A stretch of DNA of 64,000 nt from Heterocephalus glaber. Lineage: Eukaryota > Chordata > Mammalia > Rodentia > Bathyergidae. The DNA is taken from positions 3,363,013 through 3,427,012 of the forward strand of contig NW_004624783.1 in the NCBI RefSeq assembly GCF_000247695.1, written 5' to 3'. A program made the position numbers and the translations under genes. Under the pieces are notes generated by a model, which worked only from the letters and a program-made list of their open reading frames with translations, searched no databases and had not been told where the DNA came from. The number at the start of each line of letters is the position of its first letter. Position 1 is the first letter of the stretch. Below are positions 24,666 through 36,121 of this stretch, in pieces.

Positions 24666-25014
24666 AAAAGAGGAGCAGACTGTTTTATCAGCTCACTTAG
24701 AAAAGTGATCTCATTGTTTTATACTTAGACATGGTATACTGAAGACTTATAAAAGCCTAGCTTTAATTGAGTTAAATTGGATTTTGATCAAGAATGTTGA
24801 ATTTTGCTCAAGAAAAATTTTGCTATTATAATTTGAACTACACGAGGAAAATTGCTTATATAGATTGACAATGTGTTTTAAGTTTTTTTTTTCTAGAGCT
24901 ACTGTGTACAATATGAAAAAAAAGTGCCACAGTTTTACATGTTTTGAGTAGATTAAATTGTGAAAATCATTACCTTGTGGAGTGCATAGTTCAATATTCA
25001 TAGCTAGCAAGCCC

Positions 25015-25460
25015 ACCCTTGTGTCCTGTCTTTGGATGAGGAAACCAAAATTCAGGAAGATTATTTACCCAAAGTCTGGCTAGTAGGAAAATAAACTATG
25101 GAGATTGTTTTTTTTTTTTTTAGATATTACCTATCACCTGCAATTTCTCTGCTGTTATTTGTATTGTTTGAAAACATTTACTGATTAACTTTAAGATTTG
25201 CTTGAATGCAAATAAAATACTCTGCTGTAGTGTGTTTTTCTAGATTTTATGTGAACTTTTCAAAGTAGAGACTTGTGTCTTTCTCATGTTACAGACTATG
25301 AAGTGAGAGAGAAGCAAAATGGAAGCATAGAATAGTGTTGGAAGGGACATTAGAGAACAGCCTTTTGAGAAAATTGCTACTCACAGAGGTCAGTAATGTT
25401 TCCAAAGTCCATTAGATTATTGATGGCCTTTCCAGGATTAAACTGCAACTAGAGTTTCCT
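25015..25460 (-). repeat. MIR-like remnants
   Basis: GGATGAGGAAACCAAAATTC with ACCCAAAGTCTGGCTAGTAG (25030-25090) looks like antisense MIR. A second possible unit lies at 25340-25460. A run of T is at 25109-25121. Confidence 0.45.
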
Positions 25461-25539
25461 CTATTTCTTGATTTTCCTATTCATTGTTTTCTTTTTACTT
25501 TCTTCTCCTCCTCTTTTGCTTTTTCCTCCTTGTTCACCT

Positions 25540-26570
25540 TTTTTTCCCTTTTATTGAAATATACTTGAAGTGTTATAAAATTCACCTATTTAAAGTATGT
25601 AGTTCAGTGGTTTTTAGCATATTTATAGTGCTATACAACCATCACACAATCAAATTTTAGAACGTTTTCATCAGTGTGAAAAGAAATTATGTATCCATTA
25701 GCTCCTCATCCTCGTCGTCATTGTTGTCATTGTCATCCTCTTCCTCCAACTTTGTCTGTGTTCCACCCCAGGCAGTTACTTCTGTGATTTTCTATAGATT
25801 TACTATTTTGCTATTTTAGACATTTCATATGAATGGATGCATATAATGTGTAGCTTTTTGTGTCTGACTTCTTTCACTTGGCATAATAGAGTTTCATCCA
25901 TGTTGTAGTATGTATCAGTACTTCATTCTTTTTCATGGTTGAATACTGTTAAACTGTGATAGCACAATTTATTTATCCATTCGTCAGCTGATAAGCATTT
26001 AGATTTTCTCCATTGCTGGGATATTGTGAATATTTCTGTTATAAACATTTATGAACATTTTTTTGGAGGGTGTATAGACATGTTTTAGGTTTAATGTATG
26101 TAGTACCTGAGAGTGGAATTGCTGGGACATAGTGTAACCCTGTGTAGTATTTTGAGGAACTGCCAAACTGTTTCCATAGTGTATTCACACCAGTAGTGTA
26201 TGTGGGTTCCAGTTTCTCCATATCTTCACCAACACTTGTTATTGTCTATCATGTTCCTTGAAGTGGCATGTCATTGTGGTTTTGATTTGCCTTTTACTAA
26301 TGACTAAAGAGGTTGAGAAACTTTTTCATGTATTTATTGGTCATTTATATTTAGAGAAATGCCTAATTTGTCTTTAGCCCAATTTTAATTGGGTTGAGTT
26401 GTTTTTTTTTTAAACATTGTATACTCTGTTCACTTGTGTGCTCTGGATATAAGTCTCTTGTCAACTGTGTAATTAGCAAATACTTTCTTCCATTCTGTGG
26501 GTTATAGTTTCACCTTCTTGATGGTATTCTAACATTATGTTTTCTGACAGTACACTTCTGTGAGAAAATA
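25540..26570 (-). mobile_element. Ancient LINE-1 (L1M), 3' UTR and ORF2 C-terminal part
   Basis: Antisense signatures in order: TTCACCTATTTAAAGTATGT, TTTCATCCATGTTGTAGTAT, AGTGGAATTGCTGGGACATA, TTTTGAGGAACTGCCAAACT, CCAACACTTGTTATTGTCTA and TTGTGGTTTTGATTTGCC. This is a typical L1M 3' kilobase, with no usable frame. An imperfect TCC/GTC trinucleotide stretch (25703-25750) lies within it. Confidence 0.88.
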
Positions 26571-27602
26571 TCCTTATAATTTCATCCATAGTCTTTGTTA
26601 TTCCTTAGTATCAGATAAGTATTTGAAAGGATTTTGTGCCTTATACATTAATTTTTTGCATATGCCTTAAGGCAAGGCAAATATAATGTCTAAATTATCA
26701 ATAATTTATGCAAAGAGTAGATACAGTACTGTCATAGGGTCAATCTTTTGAAATAATGCTGAAGTTCTGTTTGTATTCCCAGATCATCCCAAATGGTTCT
26801 GGTGCTTTCTTGGTCATAATTGTAGATAGTAAGTTTCTAGTGAAGAAAGGATATTTTTTGGTTATGTCTTATAGGAGGCTCTTAAGGAAGCATGTAAAAC
26901 TTGTCCATTTTATTTACCATCATAACTGAAAGAGGCTTTATAAAACGTCATAATAATCTTCTAATTGCGAAGACCAGATGTTTTAAATTAAGTCAGCAGG
27001 TATTTAGGAAGCTTCAGCTGTGTTCTCAGGACTGTTCTGTGTCTCTCTGCAGTTATTTGCACTTGAATTTGAATGGCATGTAATTTAGAAAATATGGTTT
27101 CTGAATTTTCGTAAATCATAAGTGCCTTTTTCATAAATCATGGAAAAATTAATGTAAATACAGATAATCTTCTCTCTGTAATGAATGATTTTTGTTAAAT
27201 ATTGAAGAGAAGATTTTGGTGCATTTTTCTTCTCTAAATTCCCTTAAGGGTAGGTTGACCTACCATTACATGTGATTGTCAGACTTTAATGCTAGAGCGT
27301 CATTTTAAAGAATTTGTGTTTAATGTCTTAGTCCCCACAGGGCAGTAAGTAGCTCCTTGAATTTATTATAAATACTGGCAGGTTTGGAAATTTCTAGGTC
27401 ACCAGGGAACTCTTGATTAAATTACTCCTGAAGTGCACTAATTGGTCTTTTCCACACTGCCTAGGAATTTCCAAGGAGACACTGACCACCTGGCAAAACT
27501 TCCCCTTCAGTTGCATCTCTGCTTTGTTTTCTTGAGCATTTTCCTGCTTTTGCTTTTAGGAAGGCACTTATTTTATCTCTTTCTGCTCTTTGATGATTCT
27601 AG
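26571..27602. other. Intron just upstream of the CHCHD3 exon
   Basis: No repeat recognised in the last kilobase before the exon. The exon-proximal 150 bases contain pyrimidine-rich tracts of the kind expected at an acceptor. Confidence 0.45.
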
Positions 27603-27684
27603 TTTCTGATGAAGAATTGAAAAGAAGAGTGGCTGAAGAACTGGCATTGGAGCGAGCCAAGAAGGAATCTGAGAATCAGAAACA
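27603..27684 (+). CDS. CHCHD3: CHCHD3 (MIC19) internal coding exon
   Basis: This 82-nt exon translates to VSDEELKRRVAEELALERAK followed by KESENQK, plus two bases (CA) of a split codon. It matches the segment of MIC19 (about residues 57-83 of the human protein) just after the N-terminal part, where the DUF737 coiled-coil helix begins. MIC19 is a peripheral inner-membrane subunit of the MICOS complex; it binds MIC60 and shapes cristae junctions. Its C-terminal CHCH domain is encoded outside this window. The exon starts after a TTGATGATTCTAG acceptor and stops before GTGAGT. The first codon takes one base (G) from the upstream exon and the last takes its third base from the downstream exon, so the exon is not frame-neutral. 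Compared with the human protein as I recall it, Q to R and D to N changes are visible, and the split codon begins CA instead of CG. The charged, Lys/Glu-rich composition fits the helix. CHCHD6 is the paralogue alternative, but the SDEELKRRVAEELALE run is typical of CHCHD3. Confidence 0.93.
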
Positions 27685-28234
27685 GTGAGTTTCATAGTAT
27701 CTTAAAGAGATTTTAGTGCAGTAATAAGATATTATTTGTGTATGACTGAACTTCAAAATGTGCTAAGCATACAAACTTGGTGAGTTTTGGTTTTGAATTC
27801 TGCCTACTAGACCCCCTGTGTTATCCTCTTTGCAAACTTGACTAAATTATCATTATATCTTTTGATAGTTCTTAATTAAATGGGTTCTGAGCTTTGTTTT
27901 CTTAATATATAAGGACTATGTTGACGATTCCTCAGTAATTTTTAAATCTATTGAAAATGTGTTTTAAGATTGAAAATTAAATTGCCTGCTTTTATATATC
28001 AAATAATTTTATAGTTAATGATGAACATCATATATCATACACAGTACCTGAATGAATAGGACTAATTAGTATTGTACTCACTTGAAAATTAACATGTTAC
28101 AAAAATTTGTCAAATTGAAAATTAAAATCCTCTATAATTCCATCTTGCAATCCCTACTCTTTTAACATTTATTACTCTGGATTTTTTTCTATGTACATGC
28201 TTCCATTTTATTATTGATATTATTATGAATGATT

Positions 28235-28430
28235 AAGAGGGCTCATTGAAGTGTTTTATAATGGTAGAAAACAGGAAGCAATCTAAATGACTATCCTAGG
28301 GGACTGGTTAGATGAATTATGGTACATGTCTGCATTGGAATACTAGATAGTCAAGTAGATCCTATATCTGATCCAAAAAGATGTTGAAGAGCTATGAACT
28401 GAAAAAAAGCAATGTACAGAATGGCACAGA

Positions 28431-28482
<52 letters not shown>

Positions 28483-28560
28483 TTTTTTTTTTTTAGTTAA
28501 AAAGTACTACTTTTTAAAGACTTAAAGTTTATACTTATGCATAAAAATGTGAGAATACAT
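28235..28560 (+). mobile_element. Ancient LINE-1 fragment
   Basis: GGACTGGTTAGATGAATTAT, GGTACATGTCTGCATTGGAA and AAAAAAGCAATGTACAGAAT match the old L1 ORF2 3' segment (GGACTGGTTAAATAAATTATGG, ATGGAATACTATGCAGC). It contains the GT/AT microsatellite. Confidence 0.75.
28432..28495 (+). repeat. (GT)n(AT)n(T)n microsatellite
   Basis: About 18 GT units, then 7 AT units, then a run of T. It is probably polymorphic. Confidence 0.97.
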
Positions 28561-30105
28561 TTTAATCCAAGATAGTCAAGTGCTTCCCATCTGTGCTATT
28601 TCTGACATTTGCATATAGCACAGAGCATTCTGGTTATATGGTCATATGGAATGTCTTTTTACTGTGAGCACTAGACACATGCCTATCTCTAAATAGATTG
28701 TTAGGATGTATTTTTTGTTTTGGACTGCCTGTTTTGTGTGAGAGATCTAACATAGAGAATCTTTGAATTGGATTGTAGTCCTTACTGGCCATATACATCC
28801 TTTAACATATAATTTATCCTTTTTGGGCCTGAAGTATTTCATCCCCAAAATGAAGGGCTTGAAAAACGTTCTCAAATATGTTTTTTCTTTTGGCAAATTG
28901 CTAAGCTAACTCACAATTTGCACAAAACATATGGATCAGAATATAAGTTATAGATTAGGACTACCATTTTGTTAGGAAATAGAGAAGGCTTATGGCTTAG
29001 GTTTTAAAAAATCAAGATATAATTAGTATTGCCAAAGGGTCTGTGTGTATTTCAGTAGTTTCCCATGTAGTGTTTTATAATTATTTAATTGGGTTAGGTT
29101 GATTAGAGTATATAATTAGATAGTGCAGTTTAAATATTAAAAAAATTCAAATCACTTTCATTAAGAAGCAAACAAAATCAGCATGTTATGGTAGGATTTT
29201 TTTTGTTTGCAATTTTATTATTTTTAATTCAATTTTATTTTAATAAGGATTTTTTGTTATGCTCAGATTTACTTTGCTTGTTACATTTCACATAGGTTTT
29301 GGTTTGTTTCCTTTTTCTTCATATTAGTGTAGGGTTTTGTTAAAATAACTATTATTGGTTGTGTGTTTCCTTCATTATTCGAGTCCCCTTTGCTCTCCTT
29401 GGTCCATGAAAGAGAAAGGGCTGATGAGATGAATAAAAGGTGCCAGTGAGAGCCAATTTCATATCTCATGTGGAATGGGCTTGGCAGCCTAGCTCTAATC
29501 TGGACAAATGACTATTGATAAAGAATTTATTTTCTGTCACCTTTAAGGAGAGTAGAGGGTGGCACAGCCTTTATATATATTTTTTCCTTTTTTAAAAAGT
29601 GTTTTGTTTGAAGCTTCCTTCATGAAAACTTCCAGCTGTCAAATCTTGGCAAAAAGTCTGTGTTCATCTATGTGATAGTTCTTAGAAGAATCAAGAGATA
29701 CTTTTTTCTTTCTTTTTTTTCCACCCACCAGAGAAGAAACCTTAGAAAAAAGCATTAGGAAAGTTTTATGTTCAGTCTTTTAAAAGCAACCTTTTGGAGT
29801 GACAGAGCATTTGTACATTATTGTATCTGTTGGCTATATTTGAATAAAGACTCACAAGCAGTTTAGAAAATGGCAGCTTGTGCCATTGTACTGTTGCTTG
29901 CACATGCCCTTCTTACCAAGCTGTCCTCTTTTCATCCCAATGCACACAGAACTGTCAACTAATTCTTTTGCACATGAGATCTGAACATGGGCATGTGTAA
30001 TTGAAAGTCTCCCATACACTTGTTTGAAAAGGATTTTGGAATTCATTTTGCTTGTGATATTTTCTTTTATAGAATACTTATTATTAGTAAAAAGTTTTTA
30101 AAAAG
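28561..30105. other. Unassigned intronic DNA
   Basis: No repeat or gene recognised. Confidence 0.4.
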
Positions 30106-30420
30106 TCCTTTTCATTATTTTAGAAATTGACACATAAAAAAGACTAATTGTGTATATTTGTGGGGTAGTATGTGATGCTTCAATAGATGTATACATTGTG
30201 TCATGTTCAAATCAGGGTAAGCATATTTGTCTCCTCAAATATCATGTTTTTGCTGTGAAAATATTTGAAATCCTTTTTTCTAGTTCTTTTCATGTTACCC
30301 CTCTCCCCCTTTAAAATTCATGGTACATTCTAAGTTTACTTACAACCAGAGAAATGTAAAATGAATCCCCATAATCCATCACACGGTTTTAACAGCTCTT
30401 GTTTCACCTACACTTCTATC
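30106..30420 (-). mobile_element. LINE-1 3' UTR fragment
   Basis: TAATTGTGTATATTTGTGGG, ATGTGATGCTTCAATAGATG, TATACATTGTGTCATG and TCTCCTCAAATATCATG follow an antisense L1 3' UTR (TGTATATTTATGGGGTACA, GATGTTTTGATATACG). Confidence 0.75.
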
Positions 30421-30855
30421 CATTCTACCAGGAAAAACAGTAAAATTTTTAATTGTCTGGTGAACTTTGTGGGAGGAAGAAACCTTGGAATGTCTGCTAT
30501 CTAGGTAACTCAAATAAGCATCTTGTTTCTGTTAGGTTTCTTTGGTTGAAAGATTAAAATTTAGCACTGCTTAACTTAGGAAGCAAGGAAATTTTAGAAG
30601 CATATTAGATAGTTCAAAAGAATCAAAAGAAATAGTAGAGAATTATTAGCTAAGGAAGAACTGGGTACTACTATAACTGTACACAGTGGGAAGTATTTCC
30701 TCAAAAGGTGATCAGAGTGAGGGCTCCATAACAAAGGGGAATGAATAGTGGGTGGCTGAATTCCTTTAAATTGAAGCTGTTATTGATTTTAAGAGGTACC
30801 ACAAAGAAAAAAATTGCTGCAAATTATAACAATAGTGTATCTCTTAGGGTTCTCT

Positions 30856-30941
30856 TATTTTTTTTTTGGTACCAGGGATCAAACTTGGGTCCTTGTGCTT
30901 GCAAGGCAGTCGGTGGAACCACTGAGCTAAATCCTCAGCCC
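30856..30941 (-). mobile_element. ID SINE
   Basis: GGTACCAGGGATCAAACTTG, then CACTGAGCTAAATCCTCAGCC. Flanks AGGGTTCTCTTA / AGGGTTTTCTTA are the target duplication. Confidence 0.92.
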
Positions 30942-31089
30942 GAGGGTTTTCTTATTGAAACAGCTCATCAAGACTGATTTTGGACTTTTTAAAACATCAC
31001 TTATGTATTCATAAAAAGGAAAGAGTAAGCAAAATAAATTGATTAAGGCAAATTTACAATTTACAGTTTACCCAAATTCCTGACCCCTG

Positions 31090-31312
31090 AATCACTCTTG
31101 CTTCTTTTTTACTTCCCCCTCCTCCTTCCCCTCATACTCATTTGCCATAGTGCTGTCTGTCCCCCAGAAGTTCCTTAACCAGGGCTGAGATAATGGTAGC
31201 ATCGTATTACTGAGTCTCCAGAACTGTAAGCTAAATAAACTTCTTTTCTTAAAATTAGCCTGCTCTCAGATATTTTGTTACAATAATGAAAAATGGAAAA
31301 ATACATGCAATA
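31090..31312 (+). mobile_element. ERVL-MaLR LTR, 3' part
   Basis: TCCAGAACTGTAAGCTAAAT with AAACTTCTTTTCTT and TTTTGTTACAATAATGAAAA is the 3' end of a sense MaLR LTR. The 5' half is missing or unrecognisable. Confidence 0.7.
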
Positions 31313-32976
31313 GTGAGTGTATATAGCCTAATAAGAACAGAAAATAATTAAATTATGCCTTTAAAATTAAACATTAACCAAAGACTATAGATACCGGTCT
31401 TATAAATCTTTGTTTTAATTTAGTGTAGTGTTAAACACTGTTTTCCTGTTATAGACACAAATTACACAGTTATGAAAATTACAGACCTTCAACCTGCATA
31501 TAATTTCTAGATTCATAATAATTTAAGAAAACACATCAACTTTAAGGGAACAAGTACTGCTGATAACTAGTATTTACCAAGGTTTATCATAAAGGCATAA
31601 TTTTGAAGTAACCTTAAATCAATTTGCAGTCTGTATTTTCTCATGTCAGTTACAACTAGCACAAATGATTCTCACTTCTAATTTATAAAATATTTGGGAA
31701 GAAGTTCGTTACAGAAAGTTGAGTTATAAGTCTTCAGTGTTGCACCCTCTATGTCCACGTAACTCAGACTGCTGTGCAGAGATACGGGCTTATTTCCTAG
31801 TGCCAGGCTTCATTGTACGAAGTAGATGATTTGTTGGCATTAACCCCAGAAATTCCTTCACATGCCTCAACATTTAAGCAATGTTTCTGGAGTACAAAAT
31901 CTCCACTATTTTAGAGTTTTCTTATTAACTTCATTTTAGCTCTAGTATCCTCCCTCCCACTTATTGAATTGCTGTTGTTTTATACCCATACTTTACCATT
32001 TCATTCTGCTTCAAAGTAGATAAAGACGTAAGCGTTCTGAATGTAATAAGACAGTCACATCCTAGCCACTCAGTATTTTTCATGGGAGGATGATCATAAG
32101 TGGTGTTTATGTACTAGGTTTTGGAATCTTGTGCCATCTGCTACTTTCATCTTTTTTCTTCAAGTGACATTTCTCTATTTTTAATAGAGACAACTGCTTT
32201 TCTATAACCAACAATTACACAGAGTTAGATTATTCAGTCTGTTTTTTATTCATATCTTTTTACTTCTTTTTTCAAATTCAGTTTTCTTTTTTATTGATGC
32301 TCTGCTCTTGTAGATTCCTGCTCTGAATCCTGTTTGAGAAACTATTTTTACATGGCAGGAATCTCAAATCTGGAAAACCAAAGCCAATCAAACATGCCAT
32401 AGAAATCTGTAACTTTTTTACTAGTTATAATAGCAGCAGTGATGTTCAGCTACTTCTGTTCAAATGGTTCTTTTGACAGTAATTGTAGTGTTTTCACTCA
32501 TGAAGCATAGTGTTTGAAGTAATTTATGCCAAAGCAGGTTTCTGCATTTGGAAGTTTCTAAGAATTCATTTCTCAGTGTTCTGTTGTTATAGTAGTCCTT
32601 GTCGAAGTTTCTCCATTACCTGGAACAATCTAGGTTTTCATTTTTTGAGTAGGAGAGGGAGTTGTAGTATATTCTATAAATCATTTATTCCTTTCATAAT
32701 CTGTTAATGCTTATTGTCAGTTTTGTCTTTGTTTTATAAAAGCAGGTGACTGAGATAGACATATGTAACGTTTTTAGTCCGCAGGAGAATCAGACTAGAC
32801 TTGGGCTGCCTCTTAGCCCTACTCATACTGTTGCTGAGGTGCTAAGAGTTCTGTTGTCTCTCATCATTATGTAAATATTTATTCAAAGGAAATCCAACAT
32901 GGAACCTGATATAAAGCAGATTTAAGTGCTCACTGATTGTATCTAGGACTGGACACTTAAGAGCTCTGTTAGCCTT
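31313..32976. other. Unassigned intronic DNA
   Basis: No repeat or gene recognised. Confidence 0.4.
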
Positions 32977-32996
32977 TTTTCACTGTTTTTCTTTCT

Positions 32997-33036
32997 CTCT
33001 CTCTCTCCTTTTTTTTTTTTGGTATTGGGGATTAAA
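32997..33036 (-). mobile_element. 5'-truncated ID SINE
   Basis: Only the tail (CT-rich, then T11) and GGTATTGGGGATTAAA remain, the 3' end of an ID element. Both sides carry a duplication of about 20 bp, TTTTCACTGTTTTTCTTTCT / TTTTCACTGTTTTTCTTCCT. This shows a genuine, severely truncated insertion. Confidence 0.85.
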
Positions 33037-33627
33037 TTTTCACTGTTTTTCTTCCTAGAGAGTTTAGAGTCACCATCGCTGGCCTTCTTGCTGTGTAGGA
33101 TTCTTTCAAAAAACCCTGGGACAGGATTATTTGCTCTCAGATTTAGACACCTTGTGTATGAGAAGTACATTTTTAAAATCCACATAGCACTTTTGAGTAG
33201 ATTCAGTTTTGTTTCATTTTAGAAAGTGAGTGGGCATTGGCCTAACGTCCATTTCCTTAATCCAAAAGTCCATTTTTATGGGCAGTGATCCACATAAGTT
33301 GGGTCAAGCTCTGGTTGTCCTTAGTCTTGGGCTTCCTGGAGGCCATCTGCTTGTCCTGCTGGTCATGCTGTGTAGGAACAGTGTAGAAGAATGTGAGGTC
33401 CTTCTATAGAGACTATTAACTATGGGAATACTGGAGAAATACACAGAGAGCGCCCATCTCCTTCCTTTCCTCTCTTCAGTTTAATAGCTTTGTTGATTCA
33501 ACCTTAAGCTAAAAGGGAGTACTGGTATCATAGTTGTAAAGCAAATGTCAGTTTTTATGTCAGGATTATATTATTTCCAATCACTGGTACATTTTCCAGT
33601 TTAAGTAATCACTTCTTCCCCTTCTGG

Positions 33628-33712
33628 TTTTTTTTTTGCGGAACCAGGGGTTGAACTCAGGACCTTGTGCTTGCCAGGCAGGCATGGTGCCACTGAGCTA
33701 TATCTCTGGCCC
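33628..33712 (-). mobile_element. ID SINE
   Basis: T-tail, GGAACCAGGGGTTGAACTCA, right end CACTGAGCTATATCTCTGGCCC. Flanked by ACTTCTTCCCCTTCTGG / ACTTCTTCCCCTTCTTT. Confidence 0.92.
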
Positions 33713-34009
33713 TACTTCTTCCCCTTCTTTTCCTGGTTGGAGAAAACTCTTAAGAGTGACTCTTCTCTGTTAGACATTTTATTGAGAGGACCCATATTCT
33801 TCTGTATCCCATTCTTATTTGGAAGCAGGTATCTTTTGTCTTTCATAAAAACTTTCGTTATAGTTTATAGATGACATACACATAGACCATGCATGGTAAA
33901 GTCATTGCATTATCAATGAAAACCATTTCAGCGTAGAAAACACATATGCCCAACATGAGAAAAATAATAAAAATAGGCATTGTTTTCTTCCACTTAGTGT
34001 ATATTTCAA

Positions 34010-34165
34010 ATCCTCACAACATCTTTATTTTGGAGGTATTACCATTATCCCCACTTTTTAAATGAGGGAACGGCCTAGGACACTTACCCAAGGTCATATC
34101 TAGTAAAATGTTGTGCTGGGATTTGAACCCTTGTTTTTACAGAATTTGTGCTCTTACCTACCCCG
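34010..34165 (-). repeat. MIR SINE
   Basis: GGAGGTATTACCATTATCCC, AATGAGGGAACGGCC, ACCCAAGGTCATATCTAGTA and GCTGGGATTTGAACCC form a clear antisense MIR, including the core. Confidence 0.85.
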
Positions 34166-34272
34166 TAATATTAATTTCTCTGTACAGGGAGTGCCTTCTT
34201 TAAAGTTTTTCATTTACTTTATATTAAGGAGTAACAAGTGTTTACTTGGATTTTTTCTTCTGAACCATTTTT

Positions 34273-34373
34273 ATTTTTATTTATTTATTTATTTATTTTT
34301 GTACCCGGGATTGAACTTGGGTCCTTGCGCTTGTGCAGCAGGTGGCGAAACCACTGAGCTAAATCCCCTGCCC
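34273..34373 (-). mobile_element. ID SINE with (TTTA)n tail
   Basis: Tail (ATTT)n, GTACCCGGGATTGAACTTGG, end CACTGAGCTAAATCCCCTGCCC. Flanks TTCTGAACCATTTTTA / TTCTAAACCATTTTTA are the target duplication. Confidence 0.92.
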
Positions 34374-34417
34374 TTCTAAACCATTTTTAAATAAGAAGTT
34401 TCTTAGAAACAATCTGT

Positions 34418-34505
34418 GGGGACTGGTGATGTAGCTCAGTGGCAGACCATTTGCCTAGTATGTGCCAGGTCCTGGGTTCAATCTCTAGCACTGGAGGAGG
34501 ATAAA
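34418..34505 (+). mobile_element. ID-family SINE, older subfamily
   Basis: GGGGACTGGTGATGTAGCTC, B box GGGTTCAATCTC, end TAGCACTGGAGGAGG. It lacks the GGTACC end, as does the copy at 16696. It lies 44 bp from an opposite-strand ID. Confidence 0.82.
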
Positions 34506-35756
34506 AGTGTGACCTGTATGATATTTTAAAATTTGTATGCTATTTAAAAAAAATTTTATTATAGGACCAAATGCTTGAGAATCTGTTTAAAGTTAAATTT
34601 TTTAAAAATATAGGCTACAGTTTACTATTCAATGCTTGTTTGTGTGCACATTTTTAGTGATGGTGGCAATCTGAATTTCCTTTTAGTTCAGTTCTTATTA
34701 GCTTAAGACAGACATTTTTCTTAATAGCTCAGTGGGGAATATGTGGAAGCAGATGGTATCCTGCCTTGTAAACTTTAAAGATGAGTATCTACTTCTGGTC
34801 AGTGAGGCATACATGTGCCCACTGGTGGTCTGCTGAGTTGTGGTTCAGTGGAGCAACTTAAGCACCATCCATGGTGGGAGAATTTGTCAACCCCCCTTCA
34901 GGAGTCAGGAAGCAATGAAGAGGAGCAAGACTCACTTTAATAGATGATTTCAGAGCAGAAATCATTTTGTATTTCTATTCCTTAGACTTTTAAAAAAACC
35001 AGGAGATTTTGATTTATACCATTATTTTGTATTGGTTGTATTGCTTGATGTGTTGAGTTTTTGGTTGTACTGTTTGCCCCTAGTTTTGCTGTTGTATAGT
35101 ACTATACAGTAGTACTGTTTCTATATGTTTGCCTTTTACATGACAATCAAAGTCATCACATTTAGTCTACAAACTTACATGTTTTTTAATTGATTAAAAA
35201 AGTTAGCTCCTGGGGTAGTTTGCCTTTGGAACAAGAGGATTGAGTTCCTTCATTGAAATGTGTGTAACTAGCATGAGAGCAATTTATTAGTTATACACTA
35301 TTTACAATTGCTTCCTTACATATAGACTGTCTAGTGCCTCCAGGCTTCAGCCATTTCATTTGGAAAAATTTTCGTTTTATCCCATTGAAATGATTTTAGT
35401 GTGATTTTAATGTCACGTGTAAAGCATAGAAATGGCAGTTAGCCATGTAAATGTTTTCACTTACGAGTTAAATTCAGGTTCCATCACAACTTCTCAGAAT
35501 GGATCTTTTAGATGGTTTATTTCCTAGAACCATTTTGTGAGTGCTGATTATATTAAAAGAAAGCCTCTTAAATATCCATGAATTAACATATTTTTGCCTT
35601 TCTGGTGAGGTTGATGGATTAAAATGAAACCACACCAAAATAGTACCCAAAAAAGTGACTGAAATCACTAGTTTAATGTGAAAAAATATCTTAATTAAAA
35701 GACCATAACTCAACACTTTCTGGAACTCCTTTATTATTTCTGTAGAACCAAGTAGG
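34506..35756. other. Unassigned intronic DNA
   Basis: Nothing recognised. Confidence 0.4.
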
Positions 35757-35858
35757 AGTACCTAAGGTTGTAACTCAGTGATAAGAGTATTTGCCTAATA
35801 TTTGCATGGCTCAGGATTTGATTTCTAACACTGCAAAAAAACTAAACAAACAAACCAG
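35757..35858 (+). mobile_element. ID-family SINE, degraded
   Basis: CCTAAGGTTGTAACTCAGTG, CAGGATTTGATTTCTAACAC and TGCAAAAAAACTAAACAAAC keep the tRNA-like A/B box order and an A-rich tail, with many substitutions. Confidence 0.75.
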
Positions 35859-36022
35859 GTAAGTTTGACTAAGAAAGGCCATTTCTCCAACTACAGGGAT
35901 AATACTGATTTATTAAAAAAGTTTAGCAAAGAAATATGCACCCCTTTTCACCTTCTTTCTCCCCTTGACTCTTTCCATCATAAAATCATGCACATTTCTG
36001 CCAAGTGTTTTACGATTGTGTC

Positions 36023-36061
36023 TCCCCCACCCCCCCCCCCCCCAAAATCATATCGGGGAAA

Positions 36062-36092
<31 letters not shown>

Positions 36093-36121
36093 GTGTGTGT
36101 GTGTGCATGCGTGTGTGTATA
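36023..36121 (+). repeat. Compound simple repeat: C-run, (CT)n, (TA)n, (TG)n
   Basis: A near-pure C run (36029-36043), 20 bp later (CT)n (36062-36087), then short TA and TG runs to 36121. Confidence 0.97.

Larger units (their letters stand above)
1..27602 (+). other. CHCHD3: CHCHD3 intron upstream of the exon (partial)
   Basis: No other exon-like segment with coding similarity and splice sites was recognised in the 27.6 kb before the exon. The 3' end has a moderately pyrimidine-rich tract (TTATTTTATCTCTTTCTGCTC, then TTTGATGATTCTAG). The tract is interrupted just before the AG, so the acceptor looks average rather than strong. CHCHD3 is known for very long introns in mammals, which fits. The 5' splice site lies outside the window. 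Confidence 0.8.
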
